Assembly: GCA_964616135.1 (NCBI GenBank) | Contig: CAZTTQ010000008.1 | Span: 1-38,312, forward strand | Reading direction: 5' to 3' | DNA from: JAJYIV01 sp964616135 | Lineage (GTDB): Bacteria; Patescibacteriota; Patescibacteriia; UBA9934; GWF2-40-263 | Length of the DNA stretch: 38,312 nt | Shown: piece after piece, positions 1-7,309 of the stretch | Layout: every line of letters begins with the position of its first letter | How positions within the stretch are numbered: position 1 is the first letter of the stretch | Position numbers and translations under genes: made by a program | The notes under the pieces: model-generated | Told to the model about the DNA's origin: nothing | Databases searched by the model: none | What the model saw: only the letters and a program-made list of their open reading frames with translations

Positions 1-1051
1 CCTGGGTTGGGGCCAGCGCCGCGTGGCCGTCACGTACTATCTGGTTGCCGCCGCGCGCATGGACACGATCTTCACGGTCCACGCCGCCATATTCATGACC
101 GACCGTCTCTTGCAGGTGCGCCGCCGTTCCAACAAATCCCCCACGCGCGGGTTCTTCTTGATCCTCGCGCCCCGCAGGACGATCCACGTCAACCCACGTC
201 TCTTGATGGACATCGGGACCGTGCTTGCGCACTTTTTGCGTCGTGGAAGCGACTGAAAGCGTTGCGCGGATACCAACCGCCGCCAATCTCTGGAGCGCCC
301 GTTCTTGATATTCCTGACGGTGGCCCGAATGGGCACTGCCAAACCGTTCTCGGGAGTCCGTCCATGGAATAGTGAAGCGCAGAACGCCACCCGCCCCGCG
401 TTCCCTCAGCTGTCGGGCCAGAGTACCCGCAGAGACAGCTGTGCCCGGATCCGTATTCGGGCTATAGAAAAACAACGTCCACAACGGATCGCGGAGGCGA
501 TTGGCCAGATCCGACTCGACCATGACCGCACGAGAAAAGGGATTGTCCGGATATCGCTCGGCCGCTTCTTTTTCTACCCGTGCCAACATGTCTCGGTCGA
601 CGGAGACGGTAAACACGAGGTGCGGCGTCTTTTCCTGTTTGGTCTGGCGGTATTCTGGCACGCGCGGCAGGCGTTTCGCGGAAGCGGGTTCGCGGACGGC
701 CGCGGGNNNNNNNNNNACCGGCGTCTTTGGGGACGTCGGACGCTCCTTCAGCACAAACAGGTTGGGGAATTTCCGCGCGACGTTTTCTTCCAACCGCTTC
801 CACGCGTCCGCCGGCGCGGCAGGCAACGCGAGCGGGCGGGTATCGTCCGCGTCCCACGCGTCGAGGGACCGTTCCAGGTCTGCGGACGGCACGCCCAAGA
901 TGCGCGGACCGAACCGGCGCAGGTGGTCGGACAATTCGCTTTTGGCGTACGCGTGCAGGGCCGAACCGACGTACCGCAATTCCCGCGGCGGCAACACGGG
1001 CGATGATTCGGCGCGCGCGGCGGCCTCGGGACGGAAGGAAGGAGTACGCAT
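1..1051 (-). CDS. Unrecognised protein, 3'-truncated by the window edge and interrupted by an assembly gap
   Basis: The frame opens with ATG at 1051, 8 bases after the stop of the ClpC-like gene, and stays open without a stop to base 2, about 350 codons. The ten Ns at 707-716 fall inside it, and the frame on both sides is the same if the gap is counted literally. The N-terminal part is Arg/Pro/Ala-rich and holds a segment beginning LRRFGPRILGVP. Past the gap are EKTPHLVFTVSVDRDM, a Phe/Trp-containing strand (LWTLFFYS) and a hydrophilic C-terminal part with several His. No family is recognised. The spacing suggests it is the last known member of the small membrane protein-clpC transcription unit. 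No Shine-Dalgarno is visible. Codon use resembles the neighbours, so it is probably a native gene. Confidence 0.7.
   Translation of the reverse strand, partial: MRTPSFRPEAAARAESSPVLPPRELRYVGSALHAYAKSELSDHLRRFGPRILGVPSADLERSLDAWDADDTRPLALPAAPADAWKRLEENVARKFPNLFVLKERPTSPKTPXXXXPAAVREPASAKRLPRVPEYRQTKQEKTPHLVFTVSVDRDMLARVEKEAAERYPDNPFSRAVMVESDLANRLRDPLWTLFFYSPNTDPGTAVSAGTLARQLRERGAGGVLRFTIPWTDSRERFGSAHSGHRQEYQERALQRLAAVGIRATLSVASTTQKVRKHGPDVHQETWVDVDRPAGREDQEEPARGGFVGTAAHLQETVGHEYGGVDREDRVHARGGNQIVRDGHAALAPTQ
707..716. other. Assembly gap (10 N)
   Basis: Ten consecutive Ns. The reading frame of the flanking gene continues across the literal length (GTN, then three unknown codons, then CCC). The true gap may be close to this size, or a multiple of three different from it. 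Confidence 0.95.
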
Positions 1052-1059
1052 ACGATTGG

Positions 1060-3675
1060 TTACAGTGCGGTCCCGGCTTCAATGGCAATCTGCCCGCCGG
1101 GTTTCAAGACGATGGTGTCACGGCGCTTCACTTTGCCTTCCAGCAAGGCGTTCGCGATGGCGTTTTCCACTTCTTCCTGGATGACGCGGCGGAGCGGGCG
1201 GGCGCCGAACTTCGGGTCGTAGCCGCGATCGGCCAGTTCGGCCACGGCGTCGTGCTCCGCACGGAAACGGATGCCGCGCGGGTCCAGGCGCGACGCGACC
1301 TGGCGGATCATGATTTCCGCGATGGCGCCGACGTCTTCCCGCGACAACGGACGGAACACGATGACGCCGTCAAACCGGTTCAAGAATTCCGGGCGGTAGG
1401 TGCCGCGCAATTCCTGCTCCATCAGATGCGTCCGGATCTGTTCGAGCGGCGTGCCTTGTCCGACCGCGTCCTGCACGTAATCCGCCCCGGCATTGGAAGT
1501 GGCGACGATAACCGCGTTGGTAAAATCCGCCGTGCGGCCGGCGGCGTCCGTCAGGCGTCCGTCGTCAAAGACCTGGAGGAACAGGTTCAGCACGTCCGGA
1601 TGCGCCTTTTCCAATTCGTCCAAAAGAATGATGGCGAACGGCGTGCGGCGCACCGCTTCCGTGAGCAATCCCCCCTGGCCGTTCCCAGGCGTGCCGATCA
1701 GGCGCGCGACGGAATCCGGCCGCTGGTATTCGCTCATGTCAAAGCGCAGCATGGCCGCCTCGCTGCCGAAGTACGCCTCCGCCACGGTCTTGGCCAATTC
1801 CGTCTTGCCCACGCCCGTCGGGCCGAGGAATAGGAAGTTGGCGATGGGGCGGTGGTCGCTGCGCAGGTCCGTGCGCGCGCGGCGCAACGCGGAGCTGACG
1901 GCCTTCACCGCTTCTTCTTGGCCGATCACGCGGCCGCGCATGCGTTCTTCCAAATGGAGCAGCGTGTCACGTTCCCCTTCGGCAACCTGCGTGACGGGAA
2001 TCTTGGTTTTTTCCGCGACCACCGCCGCGACGTCTTCTGCGGTAACGACGCTGTCTTTTCCTTTTTTTGCCACGACGTCGTTCGCGGTTTCTTCCGCCAG
2101 TTCGATGGCCTTTTCCGGCAGGAACCGCTCATGCATATAGCGGTCCGACAGCGCCACCGCCTGTTTCACCGCGCCGTAGGTGAACAGCGCGCCCGACAGG
2201 CGCTCGATGAACCCGACGCGGCTTTCCAGGATGCGGATGGCCTGGTCCGTCTCCGGTTCGTCCACGACGACCTGTTGGAACCCGCGGCCCAGCAAGGAAC
2301 GCTCAAAGCGCGCCGCGTATGCTTCCGGGCTGCACGTCGCCACGGCGAACGTGATGCCGCGGTTCAAGAAATCGACCAGGATCGGCACGAGTTCGGGCAC
2401 GTCCAGCAATTGGTCCGCGTCCGGAAGGATCAGGACGACGTTCCGCGCCTTGGCGACGTCGTACAACACCGCCAAAAAGCGCTCCTGGAGTTCCGCGGAC
2501 GTGCCGCCCGCGACCAGGTGAGGAATGCTCAAACGTACCAGGCGCTTGTCCTGGAGCGATTTGGGGACGCGCTCTTCCACCATGCGCTCCGCCAATCCCG
2601 CGAGCAACGCGTCCTTCCCCACCCCGTGTGATCCGACAAGGACGACGCTTTGCCGACCACCTTCCATCGCGCGCAGCAATTCCTTCATTTCCCGGTCACG
2701 GCCGACCAGCAACGGCAGGTGGCCTTGGACCGCGGCGGCCGTCCAGTCTTCCGAGACGGCGTCCAGCGCGTGGGTGGCCACGGCCGTCATGGCGCGGTCC
2801 ATCGTGTCGGTAGGTTTGAACGCAGCCTGCTCGCGGAAGCGGCGGTAACGTTCGCGCAGCAATTCGTTCACGCGGATCCACGCGACGGCGTTCGCGAAGT
2901 CGTGAGCGTCCACGCCGGCATCCAAGAGCAATTCGGCCAAGAACGGATCCTTGGCAAAGGCGGCTTCGAAAATATCCAACGGGCGGGCGGAGACGAATCC
3001 TTCGCGATAGGCGGTCGCGAGCGCTTCCATCAGCGCTTCTTCCGCCTCCGGGGCGAATCCGGCCGTCGGACCGACCGTACGGGTCCCCAGGCGGCGCCCA
3101 AGGGGATCCTTCACGGCGTCGAACGACACGCCGAGGCGGCCGAACAGGACGGCGACATCCTCCGCACCCATGGATCCCAATGCCAAGTGGAGCGGCTCCA
3201 CGGAGGCATGGCCGTACTTGGCGGCGAATCCCCAGGCCTCCTCCACCGCCTTCACGCCGCCGGGAGCAAACAGGGTCGCGGCGTTTTCCACGCGGCCACC
3301 CGAAAACAGTTCGACTACCGCCGGTTGGTCGTCCCGGCGCTTCGGCATGGAAACCGCGCGGGAACGGGCGTCCAAAAACCGGTACATCAAGAAGCAGGCG
3401 CCGAGGAGCGCCGCGGACGCGGCAAATCCGGCCAAGGACGGCGACAACCAGAACAACGGATCCAGCGCGGCCAGGAACCCGTGGATCACGTAGAACTGCT
3501 CCCCCGCGATAGCGGCAAACACGGCCGTCGTCAAAAACGCGACGCCGTTGACCAGCGCGGTAACGCCATCACGCGTGCGGCGCAGGCCCAAGGCCGTCGC
3601 GTCGACGCGTTCGGTCCAGCCAAACAGGCGCGTGCCGACGCGCAGGACCCGGCTCACTTGGTATTGGTCGTTCAT
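1060..3675 (-). CDS. clpC: Membrane-anchored ClpC-like double AAA+ ATPase
   Basis: 871 aa. Start chosen at ATG 3675, which overlaps the stop of the upstream gene as ATGA; the frame extends further upstream only as a shadow. Two hydrophobic segments (about 37-57 and 78-98) anchor the protein. A Clp-N-like region (about 125-270) follows, then D1 (about 320-555) and D2 (about 575-870). D2 is canonical: Walker A GPTGVGKT at about 618-625, Walker B ILLDELEKAH, sensor-1 ATSN, arginine finger in PEFLNRF, sensor-2 GARPLRR. D1 is eroded: Walker A is GSHGVGKDA (Asp where Thr/Ser is expected) and Walker B reads VLILPDAD without the DE pair. Clp/Hsp100 proteins unfold substrates for ClpP or remodel aggregates; no clpP lies in the window. 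The anchor suggests action at the inner face of the membrane. Confidence 0.9.
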   Translation of the reverse strand: MNDQYQVSRVLRVGTRLFGWTERVDATALGLRRTRDGVTALVNGVAFLTTAVFAAIAGEQFYVIHGFLAALDPLFWLSPSLAGFAASAALLGACFLMYRFLDARSRAVSMPKRRDDQPAVVELFSGGRVENAATLFAPGGVKAVEEAWGFAAKYGHASVEPLHLALGSMGAEDVAVLFGRLGVSFDAVKDPLGRRLGTRTVGPTAGFAPEAEEALMEALATAYREGFVSARPLDIFEAAFAKDPFLAELLLDAGVDAHDFANAVAWIRVNELLRERYRRFREQAAFKPTDTMDRAMTAVATHALDAVSEDWTAAAVQGHLPLLVGRDREMKELLRAMEGGRQSVVLVGSHGVGKDALLAGLAERMVEERVPKSLQDKRLVRLSIPHLVAGGTSAELQERFLAVLYDVAKARNVVLILPDADQLLDVPELVPILVDFLNRGITFAVATCSPEAYAARFERSLLGRGFQQVVVDEPETDQAIRILESRVGFIERLSGALFTYGAVKQAVALSDRYMHERFLPEKAIELAEETANDVVAKKGKDSVVTAEDVAAVVAEKTKIPVTQVAEGERDTLLHLEERMRGRVIGQEEAVKAVSSALRRARTDLRSDHRPIANFLFLGPTGVGKTELAKTVAEAYFGSEAAMLRFDMSEYQRPDSVARLIGTPGNGQGGLLTEAVRRTPFAIILLDELEKAHPDVLNLFLQVFDDGRLTDAAGRTADFTNAVIVATSNAGADYVQDAVGQGTPLEQIRTHLMEQELRGTYRPEFLNRFDGVIVFRPLSREDVGAIAEIMIRQVASRLDPRGIRFRAEHDAVAELADRGYDPKFGARPLRRVIQEEVENAIANALLEGKVKRRDTIVLKPGGQIAIEAGTAL

Positions 3676-4052
3676 ACGGCGATGGCTCCGGCAAGATGGA
3701 ACAACATGCCTGTGACGGCCGCGGCTGGCGCGAGCACGTACAGGGCGAACACAGCCCAGACGAGCGCCGCCCATAGCGCGACGGCGAACCCGCGCAGGAT
3801 CACCATGGACAGCCGGACGAAGAAGCTGATGAGCCGGCCCTCGGCTCCTGTTTCCCCATACATCGGCACGAACAGGTTGCGTGTCCAGACGCCAAGCGCA
3901 AGCGAACGGGCCGCGTGCGCGACCGACGCGGATGCGCGGCCGGCGGCCAGACCGAGTCCGCGGCCATACCACCACAAGGGAAATCGCAGGACGCCGCCGA
4001 GGGAATCGCCGAAGAAATACCGCGCCGCAAGCCCCAGGTTCGAGGAAGCCAT
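3672..4052 (-). CDS. Small multi-pass membrane protein upstream of clpC
   Basis: 126 aa from the ATG at 4052 (MASSNLGL...). An in-frame ATG at 4064 would add four residues, but the 4052 start lies exactly 10 nt after a TAAAAT box, matching the leaderless spacing seen at other genes here. One weakly hydrophobic N-terminal part contains WWYGRGLG, and a strong double hydrophobic stretch covers roughly residues 75-125. The stop overlaps the clpC start (ATGA), so translation is probably coupled and the two products may act together at the membrane. No family is recognised. Confidence 0.75.
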   Translation of the reverse strand: MASSNLGLAARYFFGDSLGGVLRFPLWWYGRGLGLAAGRASASVAHAARSLALGVWTRNLFVPMYGETGAEGRLISFFVRLSMVILRGFAVALWAALVWAVFALYVLAPAAAVTGMLFHLAGAIAV

Positions 4053-4062
4053 AACGGGGTCC

Positions 4063-4068
4063 ATTTTA
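4063..4068 (-). promoter_or_regulatory. Putative -10 box (TAAAAT) for the small membrane protein-clpC unit
   Basis: TAAAAT on the minus strand (five of six consensus) lies 10 nt before the ATG at 4052 and just downstream of the ftsW terminator. No convincing -35 was found; the upstream space is occupied by the terminator stem. Confidence 0.4.
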
Positions 4069-4072
4069 ACAC

Positions 4073-4094
4073 AAAAGGGGCCTTAGGCCCCTTT
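4073..4094 (-). terminator. Intrinsic terminator overlapping the ftsW stop codon
   Basis: A perfect 9-bp stem, AAAGGGGCC / GGCCCCTTT, closes a 3-nt loop that is itself the ftsW stop codon (TAA, 4085-4083). On the minus strand the stem runs into TTTTG. It separates ftsW transcription from the clpC unit downstream. Confidence 0.75.
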
Positions 4095-5198
4095 GCGCTC
4101 ACGCGACACGTTGGCGACCACGCCCATCGCGGACAGAAGCACGGCGAGCGACGTCCCTCCGTAGGAGACAAACGGCAGCGGCAGGCCCGTCATGGGCATA
4201 AGCGCCACCATGGAACCGATGTTCACGAACGCCTGGGCGATCACCCACGTCCCGATGCCGACGCACAGGTATTTGCCGAACGCGTCCGGCGACGTTTTGG
4301 CGGTGGCGATCACCCGTTGTAACAACCACAAGTACAGGCCGAGCAGCAAGAGGCAGGAAATGAACCCCAGTTCTTCCGCAAACACGGCGAAGATGGAGTC
4401 ATTCACCACTTCCGGCAGATACTGGAATTTTTGCCGCGAATGGCCGTAGCCCAGGCCGAACATCCCGCCGGACCCGATGGCAAGCAACGCTTGGTTGATG
4501 TGATAGCCCACGCCTTGCGGATCCAATTCCGGGTTCAAAAACGTCATGAAGCGAGCCGTGCGGTACGGTGCCGCCTTGATAAGCAGGGCGAGCGTGCCCG
4601 CCCCGGACGCCAACAGGCCGAAGATGTACGGCAGCGGCGCCCCAGCGACGAAATACACCGCCATGGATTGCGCGGCCACGATCGTCATGGTCCCGACGTC
4701 CGGCTGGAGCGCGAGCAGGCCCATCACGGCACCCAACGACAACAGGAACGCGCTCAGCCCTTCCGACGGCTTCGCCCCTTCCCCCGCACGGCGTTCCAGC
4801 AAGGCGGCAAGGTAGAACAAGAACGTCAGCTTCACGAATTCAGATGGCTGGAACGTGAACCATCCGCCGACGCTCACCCAGCTGTGCGCCGTCCCGATGC
4901 CGGCCGCAAGTCCCGGAATGAACACGAGGATGAGAAACGCGAGCGAGGCGACATACAGCCACAACGCGTTCCGCTTCCAAAATTGGTACGGGATGCGGGA
5001 GAACAGCAGGAAGCCGGCAATCCCGGGAATCAACCCGAACACCGCCTGGTGCTTCACGAAATAATACGCGTCGCCGAAACGGTCCAACCCCGTCGCCGTG
5101 CCCGCCGAAGCGAGGGCGAGCATCCCCACAACCAAAAGCGCGCCCACGGCGGTGAGCAAACCGATGTCGGGCGCGTGAAGGGACCGGTGGTCGGTCAT
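4083..5198 (-). CDS. ftsW: FtsW-type SEDS lipid II polymerase
   Basis: 371 aa, about ten membrane segments. SEDS proteins polymerise lipid II into glycan strands together with a class B penicillin-binding protein at the septum. Visible family signatures are SWVSVGGWFTFQPSEF (about 106-121), the conserved Asp in LQPDVGT (about 165-170), GYGHSRQKFQYLPEVVNDSIF followed by EELGF (about 260-285), and PMTGLPLPFVSYGGTS near the C-terminus. The HSRQK-to-NDSIFAV stretch and the gene order favour FtsW over RodA. Start ATG 5198 lies 4 nt after the mraY stop, so the two are co-transcribed; no Shine-Dalgarno is seen. The likely partner PBP is encoded at 30879-32657. Confidence 0.93.
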   Translation of the reverse strand: MTDHRSLHAPDIGLLTAVGALLVVGMLALASAGTATGLDRFGDAYYFVKHQAVFGLIPGIAGFLLFSRIPYQFWKRNALWLYVASLAFLILVFIPGLAAGIGTAHSWVSVGGWFTFQPSEFVKLTFLFYLAALLERRAGEGAKPSEGLSAFLLSLGAVMGLLALQPDVGTMTIVAAQSMAVYFVAGAPLPYIFGLLASGAGTLALLIKAAPYRTARFMTFLNPELDPQGVGYHINQALLAIGSGGMFGLGYGHSRQKFQYLPEVVNDSIFAVFAEELGFISCLLLLGLYLWLLQRVIATAKTSPDAFGKYLCVGIGTWVIAQAFVNIGSMVALMPMTGLPLPFVSYGGTSLAVLLSAMGVVANVSRERKGA

Positions 5199-5202
5199 GG
5201 GA

Positions 5203-6255
5203 TTAGATCAAGGCGTCCAACAGGGCCAACGCGACGCCTAGGGCGGCGCAGACGAAGGCGACGACCCACAAGCGCATGACGATTTGGGGCTCCAGCCAAC
5301 CATTCGCCTCCAGGTGATGATGGAACGGCGCCGACGTGAACAGTTTTTTCTTGAACAGCGCGCGCCAAGTCAGCTGCAACAGCACGGACACCGTTTCCAG
5401 GACGAACACGAGACCGATCACGGGCAAGAGGAATGCCGCGTTGGTCAAAAGCGCGATGATGCCGAGCGTGACGCCCAGCGACATCGCCCCCGTGTCCCCC
5501 ATAAAGAACCGCGCCGGGTGGATGTTGAACCAGAGGAAAGCCAGCAAGGCGCCGATGATGGCGCCGCAGAACGCCGCCAGGTCGTAGCGGCCCTGGGCGA
5601 ACGCAATCACGGCAAACGCCGCAAACGCGATGAAGAGCGTTCCGCCGGCCAAGCCGTCCAACCCGTCCGTTTCGTTCACGGAAAACGCCGTGGCGACGAT
5701 GACGAACAGGAAGAACGGGATGTACCACCAACCGATGTTGAACGTGCCCCAGAACGGGATGCGCAACAGGTCCCAATCCAACTTGGCATAGAACCACCAT
5801 GCGCCGACGGCAGCAATGAGGGCGTACACCAGCAAACGGTGGCGGGCGCGCAATCCCCCGCCGTGGGCGCCGATCCGGCGGATGTTCAGGTAGTCGTCCA
5901 CCAGTCCGACGAGCGCGGACGCGACCAGGGCGCCAAGTGGCAGCAGCGTTTGCGGGCGGGACAAGAAGGACAGCTTGTCGATATACGAACCCGGAAACAG
6001 CCGGCCTATGGCCGCGAAGCCGATGGCCAAAATCAGCACGGTGCCCCAGACCAGAATGCCTCCCATGGTGGGCGTTCCGGCCTTTTTTGCGTGCATCTGC
6101 GCAAATACCGGCGTCTCCGCGGCGATGCGGATGGACTTGCCCATCTTGTGAGCTTTCAGCCAATGGATGAGCACCGGGGCCAAGGCGAACGCGAGCAAGA
6201 ACGCCGCGGTCGTCACCAGCAAGAGGCGAATCAGTTCGAACGATTCAAGGGTCAC
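5203..6255 (-). CDS. mraY: Phospho-N-acetylmuramoyl-pentapeptide transferase
   Basis: 350 aa integral membrane enzyme, start GTG at 6255. It transfers phospho-MurNAc-pentapeptide from UDP to undecaprenyl phosphate, making lipid I on the cytoplasmic face. Signatures in order: KKAGTPTMGG (about 57-66), the metal-binding DDYLN (about 120-124), NETDGLDGLAGG (about 194-205; most relatives read NLTDGLDG), FMGDTGAMSLG (about 251-261) and PFHHHLE (about 310-316). Length and about ten hydrophobic segments fit the family. It follows a small membrane protein by 12 nt and precedes ftsW by 4 nt, a remnant of the usual division and cell-wall cluster. Confidence 0.95.
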   Translation of the reverse strand: MTLESFELIRLLLVTTAAFLLAFALAPVLIHWLKAHKMGKSIRIAAETPVFAQMHAKKAGTPTMGGILVWGTVLILAIGFAAIGRLFPGSYIDKLSFLSRPQTLLPLGALVASALVGLVDDYLNIRRIGAHGGGLRARHRLLVYALIAAVGAWWFYAKLDWDLLRIPFWGTFNIGWWYIPFFLFVIVATAFSVNETDGLDGLAGGTLFIAFAAFAVIAFAQGRYDLAAFCGAIIGALLAFLWFNIHPARFFMGDTGAMSLGVTLGIIALLTNAAFLLPVIGLVFVLETVSVLLQLTWRALFKKKLFTSAPFHHHLEANGWLEPQIVMRLWVVAFVCAALGVALALLDALI

Positions 6256-6267
6256 AACGGAAAGTCG

Positions 6268-6669
6268 TTAGATGTTCAAGAGGACCATGAGGAGCGCGGC
6301 GGCACACAGCACCGCCTCCAGGAATAGCGTGGTCCAGGCAAAAAACTGCGCCAACATCCGCTCCGTGCGTTGAAACGCCGCTTGGACACCCAGGTTTACA
6401 AGCAGGATCCCCAACCCGACGGCAGCCGGCAGGAACAATCCCTGCCACGGACCGAATTGGTCCACGCCAAAATACACGTTGTAATGAAGCGGAACGAACA
6501 ACGCCTGGTTCCCCACGACCTGCGGAGCCACCTGCCACGCGGGCAAGAACGCCGCAACGGCGACCAATGCCGCGGATGCCACGGCCAATCGGCGGTAGCT
6601 GGGCGCGCGGGCGAATAGGTCCCGCACGTGCAGGGCGGCAACAGACAGGCGCAGGCGGGTGGCGCGCAT
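6268..6669 (-). CDS. Small membrane protein, three to four hydrophobic segments
   Basis: 133 aa. Start chosen at ATG 6669 (MRATRLRLS...), one base after the stop of the Nfu gene; an upstream in-frame ATG at 6684 would overlap that gene by 14 nt. A basic N-terminus precedes hydrophobic stretches at about 25-45, 65-90 and 105-133, with an aromatic loop containing PLHYNVYFGVDQFGPW. No family is recognised. It sits between the Fe-S scaffold gene and mraY in the same unit. Confidence 0.75.
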   Translation of the reverse strand: MRATRLRLSVAALHVRDLFARAPSYRRLAVASAALVAVAAFLPAWQVAPQVVGNQALFVPLHYNVYFGVDQFGPWQGLFLPAAVGLGILLVNLGVQAAFQRTERMLAQFFAWTTLFLEAVLCAAALLMVLLNI

Positions 6670-6670
6670 A

Positions 6671-6907
6671 TTACGCGACGGCAATGACTTCTTTAATCTG
6701 CGGAAGCGTGTCTTGGACTGCCATCTCTACGCCCATTTTGAGCGTGATGGCGGACATGGGACAGCCTTGGCAGGCGCCGTGGAACCGGACGCGCAAAATC
6801 CCCTTCTCTTCGTCCAGATCCACAAACTCAATCCCGCCGCCGTCCGCGTTGAGGGCGGGGCGGACGCGGTCCAAGGCGCTTTCAACCAACGCGCGGATGT
6901 CGGACAT
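6671..6907 (-). CDS. NifU C-terminal-domain (Nfu-type) Fe-S cluster scaffold
   Basis: 78 aa, the length of a stand-alone NifU C-terminal domain. The cluster-binding CxxC is visible as CQGCPMS near residue 46, preceded by the typical strand pair LNADGGGIEFVDLDEEKG and LRVRFHGAC. Such proteins carry an Fe-S cluster between two monomers and hand it to apo-enzymes. It is the first gene of the nfu-membrane protein-mraY-ftsW unit and has its own promoter, with the -10 box 12 nt before the ATG. Confidence 0.9.
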   Translation of the reverse strand: MSDIRALVESALDRVRPALNADGGGIEFVDLDEEKGILRVRFHGACQGCPMSAITLKMGVEMAVQDTLPQIKEVIAVA

Positions 6908-6919
6908 AGGGTCGGTCAG

Positions 6920-6947
6920 AGTATAGCAAACAAAAATGCCCCTCCAA
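6920..6947 (-). promoter_or_regulatory. Promoter of the nfu-mraY-ftsW unit
   Basis: -35 TTGGAG (6947-6942), 16-nt spacer, -10 TATACT (6925-6920). The -35 lies inside the loop and stem of the rpmA terminator. Only 12 nt separate the -10 from the ATG at 6907, so the transcript should have almost no leader. Confidence 0.65.
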
Positions 6948-6954
6948 AGGGGCG
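6931..6954 (-). terminator. Intrinsic terminator of rpmA
   Basis: On the minus strand GCCCC-TTTGGA-GGGGC is followed by ATTTTTG, starting 7 nt after the rpmA stop. Confidence 0.8.
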
Positions 6955-6960
6955 TTCTTG

Positions 6961-7251
6961 TTACTTGGCGGCCACCACCGGCTTGATGCTGGCGAAGGTG
7001 CGCTGGACCAAGGCACCCGTGAAGTTGCGGACGCGCTTCTTGTTGAACTGGACGATGCCGTCCAAGGCCGCGTACAGCGTGTCGTCGCCACCCTGGCGAA
7101 CGTTGGCGGAGGGGTGGATCTTGGTGCCGCGCTGGCGGACCACGATCTGGCCGGCGCGGGCGTAAGACCCGTCCGAGACCTTGACCCCGAGGCGTTGGCC
7201 GTGAGAATCACGGCCCAGTGTAGTAGAACCTGTTGCTTTCTTATGAGCCAT
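6961..7251 (-). CDS. rpmA: Large ribosomal subunit protein bL27
   Basis: 96 aa. The N-terminus MAHKKATGSTTLGRDS and the core RLGVKVSDG...AGQIVVRQRGTK are diagnostic for bL27. Its N-terminal arm reaches the peptidyl-transferase centre. The protein starts directly with the mature-type MAHKK sequence, so no N-terminal processing is needed. The usual partner gene rplU is not next to it; here rpmA is monocistronic between its own promoter and terminator. The C-terminus is about 10 residues longer than in many bacteria. Confidence 0.96.
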   Translation of the reverse strand: MAHKKATGSTTLGRDSHGQRLGVKVSDGSYARAGQIVVRQRGTKIHPSANVRQGGDDTLYAALDGIVQFNKKRVRNFTGALVQRTFASIKPVVAAK

Positions 7252-7274
7252 ACGGGCGAATAAATAGTGGGCGA

Positions 7275-7303
7275 ATTGTAGCCCAACCCCCCAAAGACGT
7301 CAA
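7275..7303 (-). promoter_or_regulatory. rpmA promoter
   Basis: -35 TTGACG (7303-7298), exactly 17 nt, -10 TACAAT (7280-7275). The -10 ends 23 nt before the ATG at 7251, giving a leader of roughly 17 nt without a Shine-Dalgarno. Confidence 0.85.
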
Positions 7304-7309
7304 GAGGCC

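Noticed and set aside
3676..3975. Upstream extension of the clpC-like frame to 3975
   Set aside because: It would overlap the small membrane protein gene completely; the ATGA overlap at 3675 and the membrane-anchor N-terminus after it favour the shorter form.
2650..4086. 478-codon plus-strand frame opposite the clpC-like gene
   Set aside because: Antisense shadow; no start signal or recognisable domain.
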